Assembly: GCA_030704615.1 (NCBI GenBank)
Contig: CM060732.1
Span: 7,128,001 to 7,192,000, forward strand
Source: Takakia lepidozioides
Taxonomy: Eukaryota; Streptophyta; Takakiopsida; Takakiales; Takakiaceae
Direction of reading: 5' to 3'
DNA: 64,000 bases
In this document: one piece after another, positions 32,118-43,777 of the stretch
Layout: each line of letters begins with the position of its first letter
Position numbering within the stretch: the first letter of the stretch is position 1
Notes under the pieces: generated by a model
Told to the model about the DNA's origin: nothing
Database searches by the model: none
The model's input: the letters and a program-made list of their open reading frames with translations, nothing else
Position numbers and translations under genes: made by a program

Positions 32118-33376
32118 TTATGTGTCCGGCATGGTCTTCTCAGCTGCTAGCGTAAGAATGGCAGAGGCCAGGTTGTTCACAGCACTAATGAGACCAGCCA
32201 CCCCTGCCCGACTGATTTCGGCCTTAGTTTCCTCTATACTCAGCTTGCGTTCTTCTACCCCTAAAAGATCGCGGTGCCGCTGGTCCTTCTTGTCCTCGCA
32301 GGCCAAGAGCGTTTGTGTTAGTTCCAAGGTGCTCTTGTACATGGCTGGGGCTATGCCTTCACGAGACTCGAAAACTTTCCGCTTCTTTGCAGCACCGCTT
32401 TCTTCGCTGTCAGATTCATCCGCGCCCTCTGCCGACATCCACACCATGAGCAGCAGAAACTTGTTGGTCTCTACAAGAAAAACAATTCAGTAAAATCCCG
32501 TCCAGCAACATTCCTCACGACAGTCCACCAGGCAACGGGTAGCAATGTGTTTCTAGAAAACACTGTAGAGATGCCATTAAAAACAAATTTTCAGATGGCT
32601 TTTCCATTTAAACATGTACTGCTTATCATAAGCAGCTTCAGATGTAGGATTCTTGGCTACCTTCAGACCTTAAAAAAGCTCATAATCGAGCATTGTGAGA
32701 TGATGCATATCCATCTTCGCCCCTCAAACAACATGGTCGCCATCACAAACAACAAAACAATTGGTACGAGTCCGTTTAAGGACCGAAAATCCTGCAGTAG
32801 TCATTCCTATGAGCGACATAGAAGACCAAACTAAGTACCAGAGGGGATGGACGGAGCCGTAGGTGGGGGCATCGGCGGGTGTGCGGACGGATTGGATTCA
32901 GGAGCAGGCAGAGGCCGCATGATTTTTGGAGGGAAGCGCCGATCAATTGTATCATAAAGAGTATCATACACTTGAATCAGCAAACTGGAGGGTAGCCCTT
33001 TGTCCTTCCGCTCGTGCTTCTCCATTTGCCAGTAAGACAACGGCTCAGGGGGAACACGAATCTCATGGTCACGCACTTTTTTGTAATCACGCAGCAGATT
33101 ATCCCACTTGTCATTGCACTGATTCTGACTGCGACGACAGCCATTTTTCCAGCAGTAATTTTCGACCCACTTCCAACGAAATTCTGCAGTTTTGGACTTC
33201 TCCTTCTCGCCACCTTTCAAACGGCGCTCGTCATCAAGCTTCTTGGCAGCAATCAAAACCACTGTCTCATGTAATGTCCAGTTGCCCTTTCGATACTCCC
33301 TCTCCTCAGGATTCAAGGCATCCGGGACCTCAACGATTGCAAGTTGGTTAAAGTTAGTTTCAGCCATCCCCCACAT
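32118..33376 (-). CDS. Trihelix (Myb/SANT-like) DNA-binding protein, two exons
   Basis: Exon 1 is 33376-32839 and exon 2 is 32470-32118. The intron has GT at 32838 and AG at 32471, with a T-rich acceptor. The joined length is 891 nt, an exact multiple of three (296 residues). Residues 28-105 form a trihelix fold: GNWTLHETVVLIAAKKLDDERR, FRWKWVENYCWKNGC, then QCNDKWDNLLRDYKKVRDHE, with the spaced Trp residues typical of GT factors. A Pro-rich linker is followed by an acidic stretch, KKRK and a C-terminal amphipathic helix (EERKLSIEETKAEIS) that may dimerise. It is the only clearly intact host-type gene in the window and would act as a nuclear DNA-binding regulator. Harbinger-type transposons also carry Myb-like genes, but no such transposase is nearby. 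Confidence 0.85.
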
Positions 33377-35180
33377 TCAACAACACCAGCATTTCCACGC
33401 AGCCCTTCTTTGAAAGGCCCGTCTCAATAATATTTAGCTCGAAACATGCGAGTTACTGGCTGTCAGAATAATTCCTCAGAGCTCTGCTTGGAACAGGCAA
33501 ACAGAGACGGAAAGAACAGGTCTAGGACTGAACTTGACGTAGTCGAGCCTACTGCCCACCAAACATGGGCGTGATGTTGATGTACCCAACATCTGCCCAG
33601 GAGTGTCTCCATCGATCATTGAATTCTGTTCCCTGCATATCACCTACATCACAGGGTTGTAAAATTTAAATGCACACCGGTGCGCAACCTTTGTTACACC
33701 CACCTCAATAGTCTTCGAAAGACACAACTGCTCTCAGAAAGATCATATGCCTGCTGTACAAAGCAAGTCAACCCTGCTCCTTGCACTTCTGCCTCCTTCG
33801 AGATCGCCAAAACAGACCTAAAAGTGAATGAATCCTAGTCAGGCTCGAAGGACATCTGAAAATGAAAACCCAAAAGCTGGAGCACAAAAAAGCATGTCAC
33901 AGTCGAGTGACGAATGCGGGAATCGTTGATAGGGCTTACTGGGCATTCAGCCTGTTCGGCAAACAAATATGGACAGGAGTAGTTTTCCAAAGACCTGGGA
34001 TGGAGACAGAGCGGATTGGACTCAACGGTCAATTACCGAGACAATCGCTGCCACACTGCTCTGCGCACTCTATGCATTCCATCACAGTGCCCAAGACAGC
34101 ATGTGGGAGAAGGGGCGGACGATGGGATGGCATTAATATCTACGGACCGGGCTAACGGTAGGGTCAGTCGGTATATCTAATAATAAGTGAGCGACGCTGC
34201 GATTGTTCATAACGCGTGATCAATCCACTGCTGCGCACAAAGCTGGCCGCGCCGCCACCCCTCCTCGGCCTTAATGCACGTGGCGGCCGCACTCACACCC
34301 TCCCTCGTCTCAAATGTTGACTGCAGGCAGCCCCCCTCTCTTCCATTTTAGGGCTTAGGTAGCCAAATGTTGCAATCTGCTTTACATATTTGTTGGCCCT
34401 GCCCGACAGGGTAGGGACTATGCATCAAGTTGGCCAAAGGCCCTTAACCTTATATCATGGGTTGTTCCCATGAGACTTAATGGGAACATGAAAGTTTTTA
34501 GTTCCCAGTTGGGCACATGTTACACTCATTTGTTCATTTTTTTGTTGGCCTTGACTCCTTGAGCTGTGACTACATTAGAATGCATGCATATGCAGCATGA
34601 AGTACCTTATACCCCGAGTGGGTCCCAGCTGGGCACATGCTCCTTATGTTTTTAATGTGTTCTATTCATGGCTGATTGTCTGTGTATATTGATCTATTCA
34701 TAGATCAAATGATAATATGTGGTTATATCCCAAGTGATCAGAGGTTCCATATGTTCTTTATGTGTTCTACTCAAGCCCACAATGCCAAAAAACATTTCCC
34801 CTCGTTGCCAAAAAGGCAGGTGATAAGTTATGAATGAGGACATAATATAATATGAAAATATATATGTAATATGCTATAATAAACAGTACATATATTTTAG
34901 TATTTTAGTATTTATATTTTAATGATTTTTTCTTTTTTCTCTTAAAAATAGAGACCAATGTTGTATTAGTATATAAATTAGGAGACTGATATGTGCACTG
35001 CTATTAAATACCAAATTAGTCAACAACATGGCTTAAGTGTATGTCACGCTGGCCTTGTTAGGCATAACATCATTCCATAAAACTTCATATCAGTAAAACA
35101 ATGGCAGGGCCTCCGTGTATCTCAGGCCTTGTTGGTGTAAGCTTTAGTAGGTTTATTACAACAGTGTTGTGCAGGTTGTG
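33377..35180. other. Upstream region of the trihelix gene, then plain intergenic DNA
   Basis: No gene found. The first part would hold the promoter of the trihelix gene, but no box can be named with confidence. Around 34500 and 34620 a segment containing tcccagttgggcacatg recurs with changes. 34840-35000 is AT-rich. Confidence 0.4.
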
Positions 35181-35189
35181 CCTTTTTAA

Positions 35190-35650
35190 GGAACCCGCTA
35201 GGATCCGGGTTTTTGAAATTTGGAAAATCCGGGTCCGGGTTCGGGTCCAGGTTTTTGAGCACGGAGTCGGGTCCGGGTCCGGGTAGTTGCTGGAAAAAAC
35301 GGGTTCAGGGTTCGGATCCGGGTCCTAATTAATTGATTAAATACATTATAAAAATGAGGTTAATTAAAAATAATATTTTCTGTCATATTTAATTAAATAA
35401 ATATCATTTAAAAAATTACATATACGTATTTATTTGTTTATTAAAAGTTAAAACCGGGACCCTGACCCACTATACTGGTCCGGGTATTTTTTTGGAGCCC
35501 GGGTCCACCCACATGTAGCGGGTTTAAGGGGTTATGGACCTAGCAAACGGGGTCTGGGTTCGGGTTTTTTGTGATTACACGGGTCCGGGTCTGGGTAACC
35601 CGGACCCGGATCCACCGGGTACCCAAGGTCAAAACCCGGACACTCACAAC
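35190..35650. repeat. GGGTCCGGGT-rich blocks flanking an AT-rich core
   Basis: Two clusters (35196-35330 and 35450-35640) are built from variants of gggtccgggt/gggttcgggt. The right cluster contains the complement as well (acccggacccgg). Between them lies 120 bp of very AT-rich sequence. The arrangement resembles a foldback or MITE-like unit. No coding. Confidence 0.6.
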
Positions 35651-35739
35651 ACTCGTTTACACTAGACATTGGATGGGAATTGAATGAGTGTGTGTGGAAA
35701 AGTGTGGGTCCCGCTGGCCGGAGGCTTGCCACCTACAAC

Positions 35740-36010
35740 GCGCTATGTTCCTGTCAAATCCCCAACCCGCCCCCTTCCGGCCTCTGGGACCCGCCATGCC
35801 CCGGCCCGCCCGCCCGTCTTATTTCCGCTCCCATGTCTCACTGCTACTCCGATTCGTTCCCCTCATTCCCTCCCCTCATTCCCTCCCCTGTTTGCCCCCC
35901 CTTTGCTCCCTGTTTCCGCTCCTCCAACCCCCCTCCTGTCGCTCTCCGTTCCCCTCATTCGTGAGCCTGTGTCCCCGCTCCCCTGTCTCACTGTTACCCC
36001 GTTTCACTCC
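35740..36010 (-). repeat. Pyrimidine-rich tract related to 40540-40900
   Basis: Strongly C/T-rich with repeated words such as gctccc, cccctcattc and ccctcccctg. Its complement resembles the purine-rich tract at 40540-40900 (ggagcgg, gaggggaac). The two lie in opposite orientation next to the inverted LTR copies. Open frames here are products of composition. Confidence 0.5.
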
Positions 36011-36029
36011 CATGTTCGACTGTTGTGTG

Positions 36030-36812
36030 AAAACAGTGACCTAAAACTCTCTACACTAAATTACCCAAAGTTTATCAAAGTGACCCTTGTTATTCCATAT
36101 ATGTGCTGCAGCGAAAGAGGAAAACACAGATGTAGGTAGGCTTTAATTGTTATTGATTCGCTGAGCTTGGTGGTGATTGCATACGGGAGCAGAATCCCTG
36201 AAGATCCAACTCAATACATTCCAGAAGGGCAATGCCCAGGGGTTAGATCACCTACTAATGCATGTATGATTGTTCAATCAGCAAGCATGAAGCCACAGAT
36301 TTGATTGCTTATGCGGCCCAAACAGTGTAGTCCTCACTTACACTCTTTCCCATATTTTCTCTCACTAAGAGTTGGACAAGAACTCTGGCCCCAAGGCCTG
36401 CAACTCTCATTTGTTGATAACAGCCAGCCAATGCCAACGTGTGTCCTCTAACAAAGAGCATCTACATATCAGACTTGAACCCTAATGTAATCTAAACATC
36501 AAAGTGCTAACGAGAATCCTGACACTACAGAAATATTCCAGGGAGAATCATACACCCAGCAGTAACCACCCAACCTAAGTGTTGATACCCATGACAGAAA
36601 ATGACAACACTAAATAATGCCAACTAAGAAAACTAGACTAAGGAGTAATCAAAGTTGTGAATCAAAACTAACACCCTGGAAATGCAGCTACCCAATAGTA
36701 TTTAGATATCACTAGCACCCCACTCACTAATTCAAGCACTCTCTCATGAAAGAGGTTGCATGAAGCATGCAGAAAGTTCAACCCAGCCATCCCACTTTGA
36801 GATGCTCACATG
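36030..36812 (-). repeat. LTR copy, inverted relative to 42968-43698
   Basis: About 780 bp matching 42968-43698 in reverse complement with scattered changes along the whole length. The 36030 end equals the LTR end that precedes the primer-binding site at 43699. Homology stops abruptly at 36812. No internal region follows on the 36030 side, so it is a solo or truncated LTR. Confidence 0.85.
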
Positions 36813-36849
36813 GAGAGAAGCTAGCGCGTGAGTGTGCTCATGTGAGCAC

Positions 36850-36877
36850 GCTCACGCTTAGCGCACTAAGCGTGAGC
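36850..36877. repeat. Perfect 11-bp hairpin
   Basis: GCTCACGCTTA at 36850-36860 pairs with its complement at 36867-36877 across a 6-nt loop. Further copies of cgtgagca lie around it (36820-36915). Confidence 0.75.
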
Positions 36878-37019
36878 AGATTCCGTTAAGCGTGAGCACA
36901 TTCTAAACGGGAGCACATAAGGGAAGCGGAGCCTATAACCGTGGAAAAAACAGGGCCTATTGTCGTGGACCCAAACTGAAATGGAGGATAACATAAGCTA
37001 ACTGGGACCAAAGATGTTG

Positions 37020-37720
37020 AGCTCAATGCACACAATTTGAGATGAATGTGTGATGAAATGAATCATGGATGAATGTGGGATGAAAAATTATCGGATAAAT
37101 GAATCATGGATGACTTAATTAAGATTGATTGTACAAGAAGATTAATTGTGGTGAAAATCCTTGGGCCCTGTTTTATTTTTGTTTTTGGAGATAGATAAAC
37201 TTCCAACACAGCTTGGGTTTTTGTTATTTTACAAGGATGAAGTCATTGTTGTTACCCAAGGATGAACTCGGGGGATCTTCTCTGTGGATGAACTTCCGTG
37301 GAGACCTCTCGTGGATGGAGGTTATGGATGATCTGCGAGGGCCATGACAGTGGATGACTCCCGTGTATATTTTGTATGGATGGATGACTACAGAGGCAGT
37401 TGAGTTCCGTCCATCGCGATAGCTAGTTTATGAATCAATAGGGGGTGCGGATATTGCATGAGCGGTGAGCGGGATTAAGCATGAGCATGAGCAGAACATA
37501 TTTTATGGATTTTTTGCCAAATTTATCCCTTGTGGAGGTAGTTTTGGACTGCTTTTCCGGTAAAAAAAATGTCAAATTCTCCATCATCATTGGCTTCAAC
37601 CTTAGGTTCAGATAAAAAAAATATAGGTTCGGCAGTTACCGAACCTGAGTAGTCGGTGCCGATTATAGCACAACAATGCTATGAGAGTTGGGTAGTCGGT
37701 GCCGATTATAACATAATAAT
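37020..37720. repeat. ggatga-rich stretch, hairpin and 41-bp tandem pair
   Basis: 37020-37440 contains about a dozen ggatga words. An 8-bp hairpin lies at 37625-37646. A 41-bp direct duplication begins gtagtcggtgccgattata at about 37651 and 37692. No gene. It could be subterminal sequence of the CACTA-like element ending at 40393. Confidence 0.5.
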
Positions 37721-38146
37721 GCTCAGAAAGCGGCTACCGCAAACCTTCCACTATAGACGTGAAATGAAAGAAGCCAACCAACAACATACCAGCCAAGAAA
37801 ACATGAAACCAGCCAAGAAAACTTTGAACTTATTATGGTATTGCAGCAACATTGAAAGCACTTCAATTAGTATCCAACAATAACATCTAGGCTGGAAAAC
37901 AGAAATTGTTGCAGTAGAATTTTAAAAAGTACTTCTCCACTTCCACTACACATGTGAAATGTAAGCCCCTGGGACCTCAACAGGCTCCACTTCAAGCTCT
38001 TCCAACTCACCAACAGGTCACTCTATCTTTGCTCCCACCTCCTCACTGTGATCCCCATGAAACCAGCCAAGAAAACATGAAACCAGCCAAGAGAAGAGCC
38101 AATGTATGCAGTGAACGTCGACACTAAACTGAAACTTATCCAGCAC

Positions 38147-38522
38147 TTAAATTAGAGGAGGGAGGGTGAGTTCTACCTCCATAAGCTTTCCCACATCAAC
38201 TCTGGGAGCTTTCAGAATATTTACACTCCGGATGAAGGTGTTCTGTATAAGATACATACCGGCGGATGCCTTCTCAATGTCTTTTCCAATCACCTCTAGA
38301 ATGAACTTGGCTACAAGATCCTTCAAATCACAAGTTTGAGCTTCAGGCACAATGATCTCCCTCATCTTTCACTGAAATAAGCCAAAACATGGTAACATTA
38401 GTACTTACATCAGGCTGCATCTCGCGAAACTGGTGAATGACTTGCATGAAAATATTGGCTGCATACGAGGTTTTGCAGTGTTCCTGACAAACAACCACCA
38501 TTGCAACCGTCATGTTCTATGG

Positions 38523-38557
<35 letters not shown>

Positions 38558-38950
38558 ACTCACACATGAACCTCAGAAATGGACATCAGAGACCTGAAAT
38601 GCCTTCATCAAACCCAACAACTATTGGCTGGTGTACTTGAGGTTCCATTTCTTTCAGAGACTATCATTTAACTTCTAAGAATTGCATCATTTTGTCGAAG
38701 AGTCTTGTAGAAATGTGTTGCTAACAGATCAAGAAAACATGGCTACAAACCTGTCAAATGTTGCTGAAATTGTGCATAGCAAGTGCGCTTAATATGGCGG
38801 GGCCGCTTGTTTGTGAAGCCAATGCAGAAAATCTGCAACATGTAATTGTCTGTTGTTTTCACATCCACATGTGACTCTATCAGACTCTACCATTTCTGCA
38901 CCAGCCTCCATCAACTTGTCTGTGGTGAAATTCATTCCCTGCACCAATCC
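38147..38950 (-). pseudogene. RPS3A: Ribosomal protein S3a (eS1) fragment
   Basis: Minus-strand exon-like pieces match the middle and C-terminal half of the 40S protein eS1. Near 38930-38900 it reads MNFTTDKL after a TGCAG acceptor. Near 38870-38770 it reads [23 protein letters not shown], then [12 protein letters not shown]. At 38365-38147 it reads [44 protein letters not shown] and VGKLMEVE. The pieces are separated by intron-like sequence, so the copy came from genomic DNA and not from mRNA. A TGA stands where the family has Arg just before MREI, and the N-terminus is absent. The protein cannot be functional. It lies on the inner side of a CACTA-type terminus at 40393, so it may be transposon-captured. 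Confidence 0.85.
38527..38554. repeat. (CT)n microsatellite
   Basis: Fourteen or so CT dinucleotides inside intron-like sequence of the eS1 fragment. Confidence 0.9.
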
Positions 38951-39114
38951 CAAGTCAATTTACAACACGGCCTTTAACCCTGACAACAAAAGAAGCTCAC
39001 TTTAGAGTGCCAGGCACCAATTTACGTGAGAATAAGGCACTTCAATTTCGCTATGATATACCGACTGATAAGAGCCCCATATTAGAAGCAGCACTGCACC
39101 CACTTAGGATGAGA

Positions 39115-39450
39115 CTAACCTAAAGTTAGTGAGGACATTGCGACCCTGCACATTCTTCTTCCTTCATCAAATAAGCCAGTTTGACAACACATACACTGGC
39201 GGCCAGCTTCAACCTTTCTTTTGTAATATCTTCCATTACTTGACCGGCCAACCTGTGATGACGACAATGCTGGCCATATCCTAACAGCATTGCATTCGAA
39301 AAGATTCCCAAAATTAAGATGAGGGGAAATGTGAAGTTCCCTCTGGAACCTTCCAAATAGAATGAAGGGGATTGACAGTGAAATAAGGACAAAAATGGGG
39401 AGGAAGATGCAGGTTCCGACTGGGATTTTGCATCGGGCCTGTAGCTTCAT
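39115..39450 (-). CDS. Hypothetical short frame with hydrophobic N-terminus
   Basis: A 111-residue frame. It opens with a hydrophobic run (FLPIFVLISLSIPFILF) that could be a membrane segment and ends with a Cys-containing part. It lies upstream of the eS1 fragment on the same strand. There is no family match and no supporting context, so it may be chance. Confidence 0.2.
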   Translation of the reverse strand: MKLQARCKIPVGTCIFLPIFVLISLSIPFILFGRFQRELHISPHLNFGNLFECNAVRIWPALSSSQVGRSSNGRYYKRKVEAGRQCMCCQTGLFDEGRRMCRVAMSSLTLG

Positions 39451-39879
39451 GATGGTGATTGGTTATAATTGCTAATGGAAGGCATGAAGACTTGGCAGCA
39501 GATATTTAAAGTTTTCGATTATAACTTATCAATCTGACACCAGATAACCTTTGTCCATACTATCGAACTCTCCCTTCAAATTCGCATCGTCGATGCTTCC
39601 AGAAGGTAGTGTTCCGAATTCCTTCAAGTACATGCAGTTCTCGCCTGTGATATGATCACCATGCTATCATGCAATCATCGCATTTGAAGACATGACGCGT
39701 CGTTCAGCCATACTGTCTAAACGGCATCATGTGCAGACTCTCACTTTACAGACTCAATGAAGAATGCGACTTAGTGCTCTACGATAACTACAAAATGCTT
39801 GAGCTATATCAAATCAATAGGAAACTAACACATGTAATAAGCTGACAAGATTTCGGCAAACATGGATGGATGAGCTCAT

Positions 39880-40393
39880 CCAATGGATGGATCCATTCAT
39901 GTATATGCCTTCAAAATGACACGTGTAGTAATAAAGTCATATAAATGACTTTAAAATGTCACGTGTAGTGATGTAGTCATATATATAGAATTATGAAACA
40001 ATCTTTTGTCATGTATTCACAAGTTTACATGCCATGTCATGTTGTGGATGAATACATTCCTGTATTTGCCTTGAAAATGACACGTGTAGCGATATAGTCG
40101 TATAATAATTAGAGCTGTGAAACTTCAATCATTGAGTCATAAGATTCCATGAAACGTCGTCCACGTATAGTCAAACATATCACATTAGTCATATAAACCA
40201 TCCATGTCATCGTGGTCAACAATGTTGGACCAATGCTCCCTAAATTTCCGGAGTCATGTAGTGATATCCATTACTGCAGAGTGATAAAACTATGACTGCA
40301 ACGCATTGAACAGCACTCTGTAGTCGTATACCTAGTGCAATTTTTATGACTCCGCCAAAGCCGTAGTCCTAAAAACGCTCATATCTTGTAGTG
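39880..40393 (-). repeat. CACTA-type terminus with subterminal repeats
   Basis: The end on the minus strand is CACTACAAGATATGAGCG, close to the common CACTACAAGAAA terminus of plant CACTA elements. Within the adjacent 500 bp there are at least ten copies of AGTCRTA or its complement (for example in gtagtcatata, agtcgtata, tatgactgc). Clustered short subterminal repeats are the binding sites of the element-encoded protein in En/Spm. Three larger copies of aaaatgacacgtgtag also occur here. The partner terminus was not identified. Confidence 0.7.
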
Positions 40394-40539
40394 GCAAACA
40401 TCACATCATACTTATACGGATCATACCAATATGTGATATGTTCTCTTTTTTTGCTAACTTGCAAATATATTCTCATTCCAGGGACTGGAGGTGTATGCTT
40501 TGAGGGGCTTTTCTTAGGAGCTTGCATCTTGGATCATGC

Positions 40540-40900
40540 CATGTTGAAAGATGGGAGCGGAGGAGCAAACAAAAGAGCAAAGCGAGGAGCAAATAGAAGA
40601 TCGAGCTCCGCGAGGAGCAAGCACAAGAGCAAACAGAGGAGGAAGTATAAAAGTGAGGTGCACGGGAAAAAACAAGAGAGCAAGCAAAAGAGAGCAAAGG
40701 GAGCGAGACGGCTGGGGAGCGTAACAAGAGAACAGAGAGGGGGGAGCGGAACGGGGGAACGGGGACACATGCACACAAATGAGGGGAACGGAGAGCAAGG
40801 GAGGGGGGGGGGGGGGGGGAGAGGGAGAGAAAGAAATAAAGAAAGAAAGAGAACGGAAACACAGAAGCAGAGACACGGGAAGCGAACAGTATGCCAACGC
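40540..40900 (+). repeat. Purine-rich tract with a G17 run
   Basis: Almost pure A/G sequence with repeated ggagca, gcaaag and ggggaac words and 17 consecutive G at 40803-40819, which could form G-quadruplexes. Its complement resembles 35740-36010. Confidence 0.65.
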
Positions 40901-42967
40901 GGGAGACTGGATCACCTACCAATCCTCCCCCAACCATGTTATGTACTTAATCACCCTCACCTTGTCAGTCTCAAGCTCCGCAAACATCATGTATTCACTA
41001 ACATGTTACAACTCACAGATGACCTCCCTCACACCATTGTGAGTGGCCAATTTTCTCCCATTAGGGTCTATCTTTGGTCTTCACCAGGAAATGAATCCCA
41101 TCTGCCCTGCCACCATGCCTCCTGCAGTCTGGTTCTCAACCTCCTCCTTCATCTAGATTGAAGGAATCCCCACCATGGCTCTCCAAATTGACTCCAAGGA
41201 GTGGTTTTGGAGATTGCAAGCTCCTCATTCTTTATTCTTCTAGTATATTCAGCCAAACAGGCATATCAGGCTCTAATTCCAAGCCAAAGGCTTCATGATA
41301 AGTGGGAAAGCAGCTGATCACGTTACAATTTCACGGTTGGATGATTGCAAACTAGAGTGGACTAAAAACGGTAGATCATGAGTACATAAATAGTACATAA
41401 AGGAGGATGTGGCTAATCCTCAACCATCGGATTTGCTTCAATTGACAATCTTGACTGTCTATTATTGACTTTTAAAACCAAGATAATTACGATAATATCA
41501 ATTCACAATTTTTTTTTGAAATTTGATCATACTCAACTGTGCATTTATGGTGAATGAATGCGTCTAATGAAAAAAGTTTTGTTATTTCAAAAGAATTTAG
41601 TGATAAAGGACTTTATGAAAATAGCTATTTTTGAGGCTCAAAATAGTACATAATTTTTTTTTAACTTCATATTTTTGAATGATAGTTTTCATTCCAGATT
41701 CCTCATTCTCCAAAGCAAGTTTGAGAGAGTCCCTTTTCTTGACTTTGTTCTAATTCCTATATTAAAAAAATCCATAATGTCTGTTTTTATGGACTATGAC
41801 AATTCCTTATGGACTTTTTAAAAGTCCATAGCATCTAGAGATTATGGTTTTTGATAATGAGATTTAAAAGTGTGAAAGTATATGTAGATGAGCCTCTATA
41901 TGTTAGTCCCTTTTTATTGATGGCATTGTCATGTAGGAGTATGATAATTTACCACTATTCTATGTCTGGACAAACCAGTGTTATGATAGCAAAAAATGGA
42001 CAATGTAGGCTGCAATCACCGGGATGTAACCTAGAATAAAATTTGGAAGCTCATGTGGAAGCAGATGGGGTCCTGTAGTGCGAATCCTTGGTGTGTCTTC
42101 TTTTTTCCTGTGGTTTGAATTTGTTTAAGTCTAGTGATGAATTATTGTTTTCCATCCTTGATGGATGTCGGGATACGTTCATCGTGGAAAACCCTAGAAT
42201 TGCGGGATGTTATGTGTTGCGGGCTGTGGATGCGTTGAGTATGGAAGAATAGTCTGCTGAGTCGAGGCTCATCGTGAGCAATGCTCACTGCTGCATTTGA
42301 TTTCATGCAGCTCTTGGTGATTATACTATAGCGGCTGGTTTATGATAGGAGTTTATACTTAGTAGCTTCTGCAGCTTTTCTGCTTAGTATGGAGGCAGGC
42401 AATGCCTGGCAGGGCGGGAAGCTTGGGCGGCAAGAGGGTAGGCAGTCAGTTGGATTTAAGCCGGGGGCTTCATCGATGTCGGACCTTTATCCTGATAGTG
42501 GTGAGAGCGTAGCATGGAGAGAGAGAGGGAGAGGATGGAAGAGGAGAATTGATGTAGTGAAAAGACCAAAAAGTGTTTCAGGGACGTTGTACTATGGAGT
42601 TTTGGTGAACTGGAGATTTCGAAGGGAGAAACAAGCAACAGTTTTGGGGCATCTGGTGGTTATGTATTCATTGGGCTGAGAGCTGCTGTATGCAGCTGAT
42701 GGCTTGTTATCTCCACATGGTATCTCTGTAGTCTCTGTTTGTAGCATTTCATGTTTAGGTCATTTCGTGTATGTAGTTGCTGCTGTATCATTGGCAGTAT
42801 GAGTGTGTTCTAGTATGCAGTTGACTGACCAAGGGCTGCAGATAGGAAACTAACATGTAGTGCCAAACTTAGGCTTTGTATGGAAGGGTTTTTCTGTTCA
42901 TTTGTAGTGTAGCAGCTGCTTTGCCTTGTATGTAGCCAGCTGCTGGGAAATATGACACATAGGAATG
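40900..42967. other. Gene-free stretch, partly LTR-like
   Basis: No gene. A perfect palindrome with 11-bp arms lies at 41809-41831. The part from about 42050 on may be the 5' portion of the LTR that ends at 43698, but there is no second copy to fix its start. Confidence 0.4.
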
Positions 42968-43698
42968 AGGGACATGTGAACATCTCAGAGTGGGATGGCT
43001 GGGTTGAACTTTTTGCATGCTTCATGCAACCTCTTTCATGAGAGAGTGCTTGAATTAGTGAGTGGGGTGCCAGTGATATCTAAATACTGTTGGGTAGCTG
43101 CATTTTCAGGGTGTTAGTTCTTATTCACAAGTTTGATTACTCCTTAGTCTGGTTTTCTTAGTTGGCATTATTTAGTGTTGCCATTTTATGTCATGGGTAT
43201 CAACACTTAGGTTGGGTGGTCATTGCTGGGTGTATCATTCTCCCTGGAATATTTCTGTAGTGTCATGAATCTAGTTAGCACTTTGATGTTTAGGTTACAT
43301 TAGGGTTTAGGTCTGATATCAACAATGAGAGTTGCAGGCCTTGGGGCCAAAGTTCTTGTCCAGCTCTTAGTGAGAGAAAATATGGGAAAGAGTGTAAGTG
43401 AACTACACTGTTTGGGCCATAAGCAATCCAATTCGTGGCTTCATGCCTGCTGATTGAACAATCATACATGCATTAGTAGGTGATCTAACCCCTGGGCATT
43501 GCCCTTCTAGAATGTATTGAGTTGGATCTCCAGGGATTCTGCTCCCGTATGCAATCACCACCAAGCTCAGCAAATCAAAACTATTAAAGCCTACCTGATT
43601 CTGTGATTTTTCTTCCGCTGTAGCACAGATGTGGAATGACAAGGGTCACTCTGATAAACTTCGGGTAATTTAGTGTAGAGAGTTTTAGGTCACTGTTT
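42968..43698 (+). repeat. 5' LTR (right part) of the gag element
   Basis: Homologous in reverse complement to 36030-36812. It ends directly before a primer-binding site, which fixes it as the 5' LTR of the plus-strand element that follows. Confidence 0.8.
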
Positions 43699-43711
43699 TG
43701 GTATCAAAGCC
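43699..43711 (+). promoter_or_regulatory. tRNA-Met type primer-binding site
   Basis: TGGTATCAAAGCC differs by one base from TGGTATCAGAGCC, the site complementary to the 3' end of initiator tRNA-Met used by many plant LTR retrotransposons. It is placed just after the LTR end. Confidence 0.8.
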
Positions 43712-43777
43712 ATTTGATTTCTTTGAGGAATGGATGTGTGGGTTTGCATGTGTACGTGAGTTGCATGTTTATGTCTG

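Noticed and set aside
35680-36140. Pro/Ser-rich frames
   Set aside because: Produced by the pyrimidine-rich tract.
40391-41161. 256-aa Lys/Arg/Glu-rich frame
   Set aside because: Mostly a purine-rich low-complexity tract with a G17 run; no domain and no start context.
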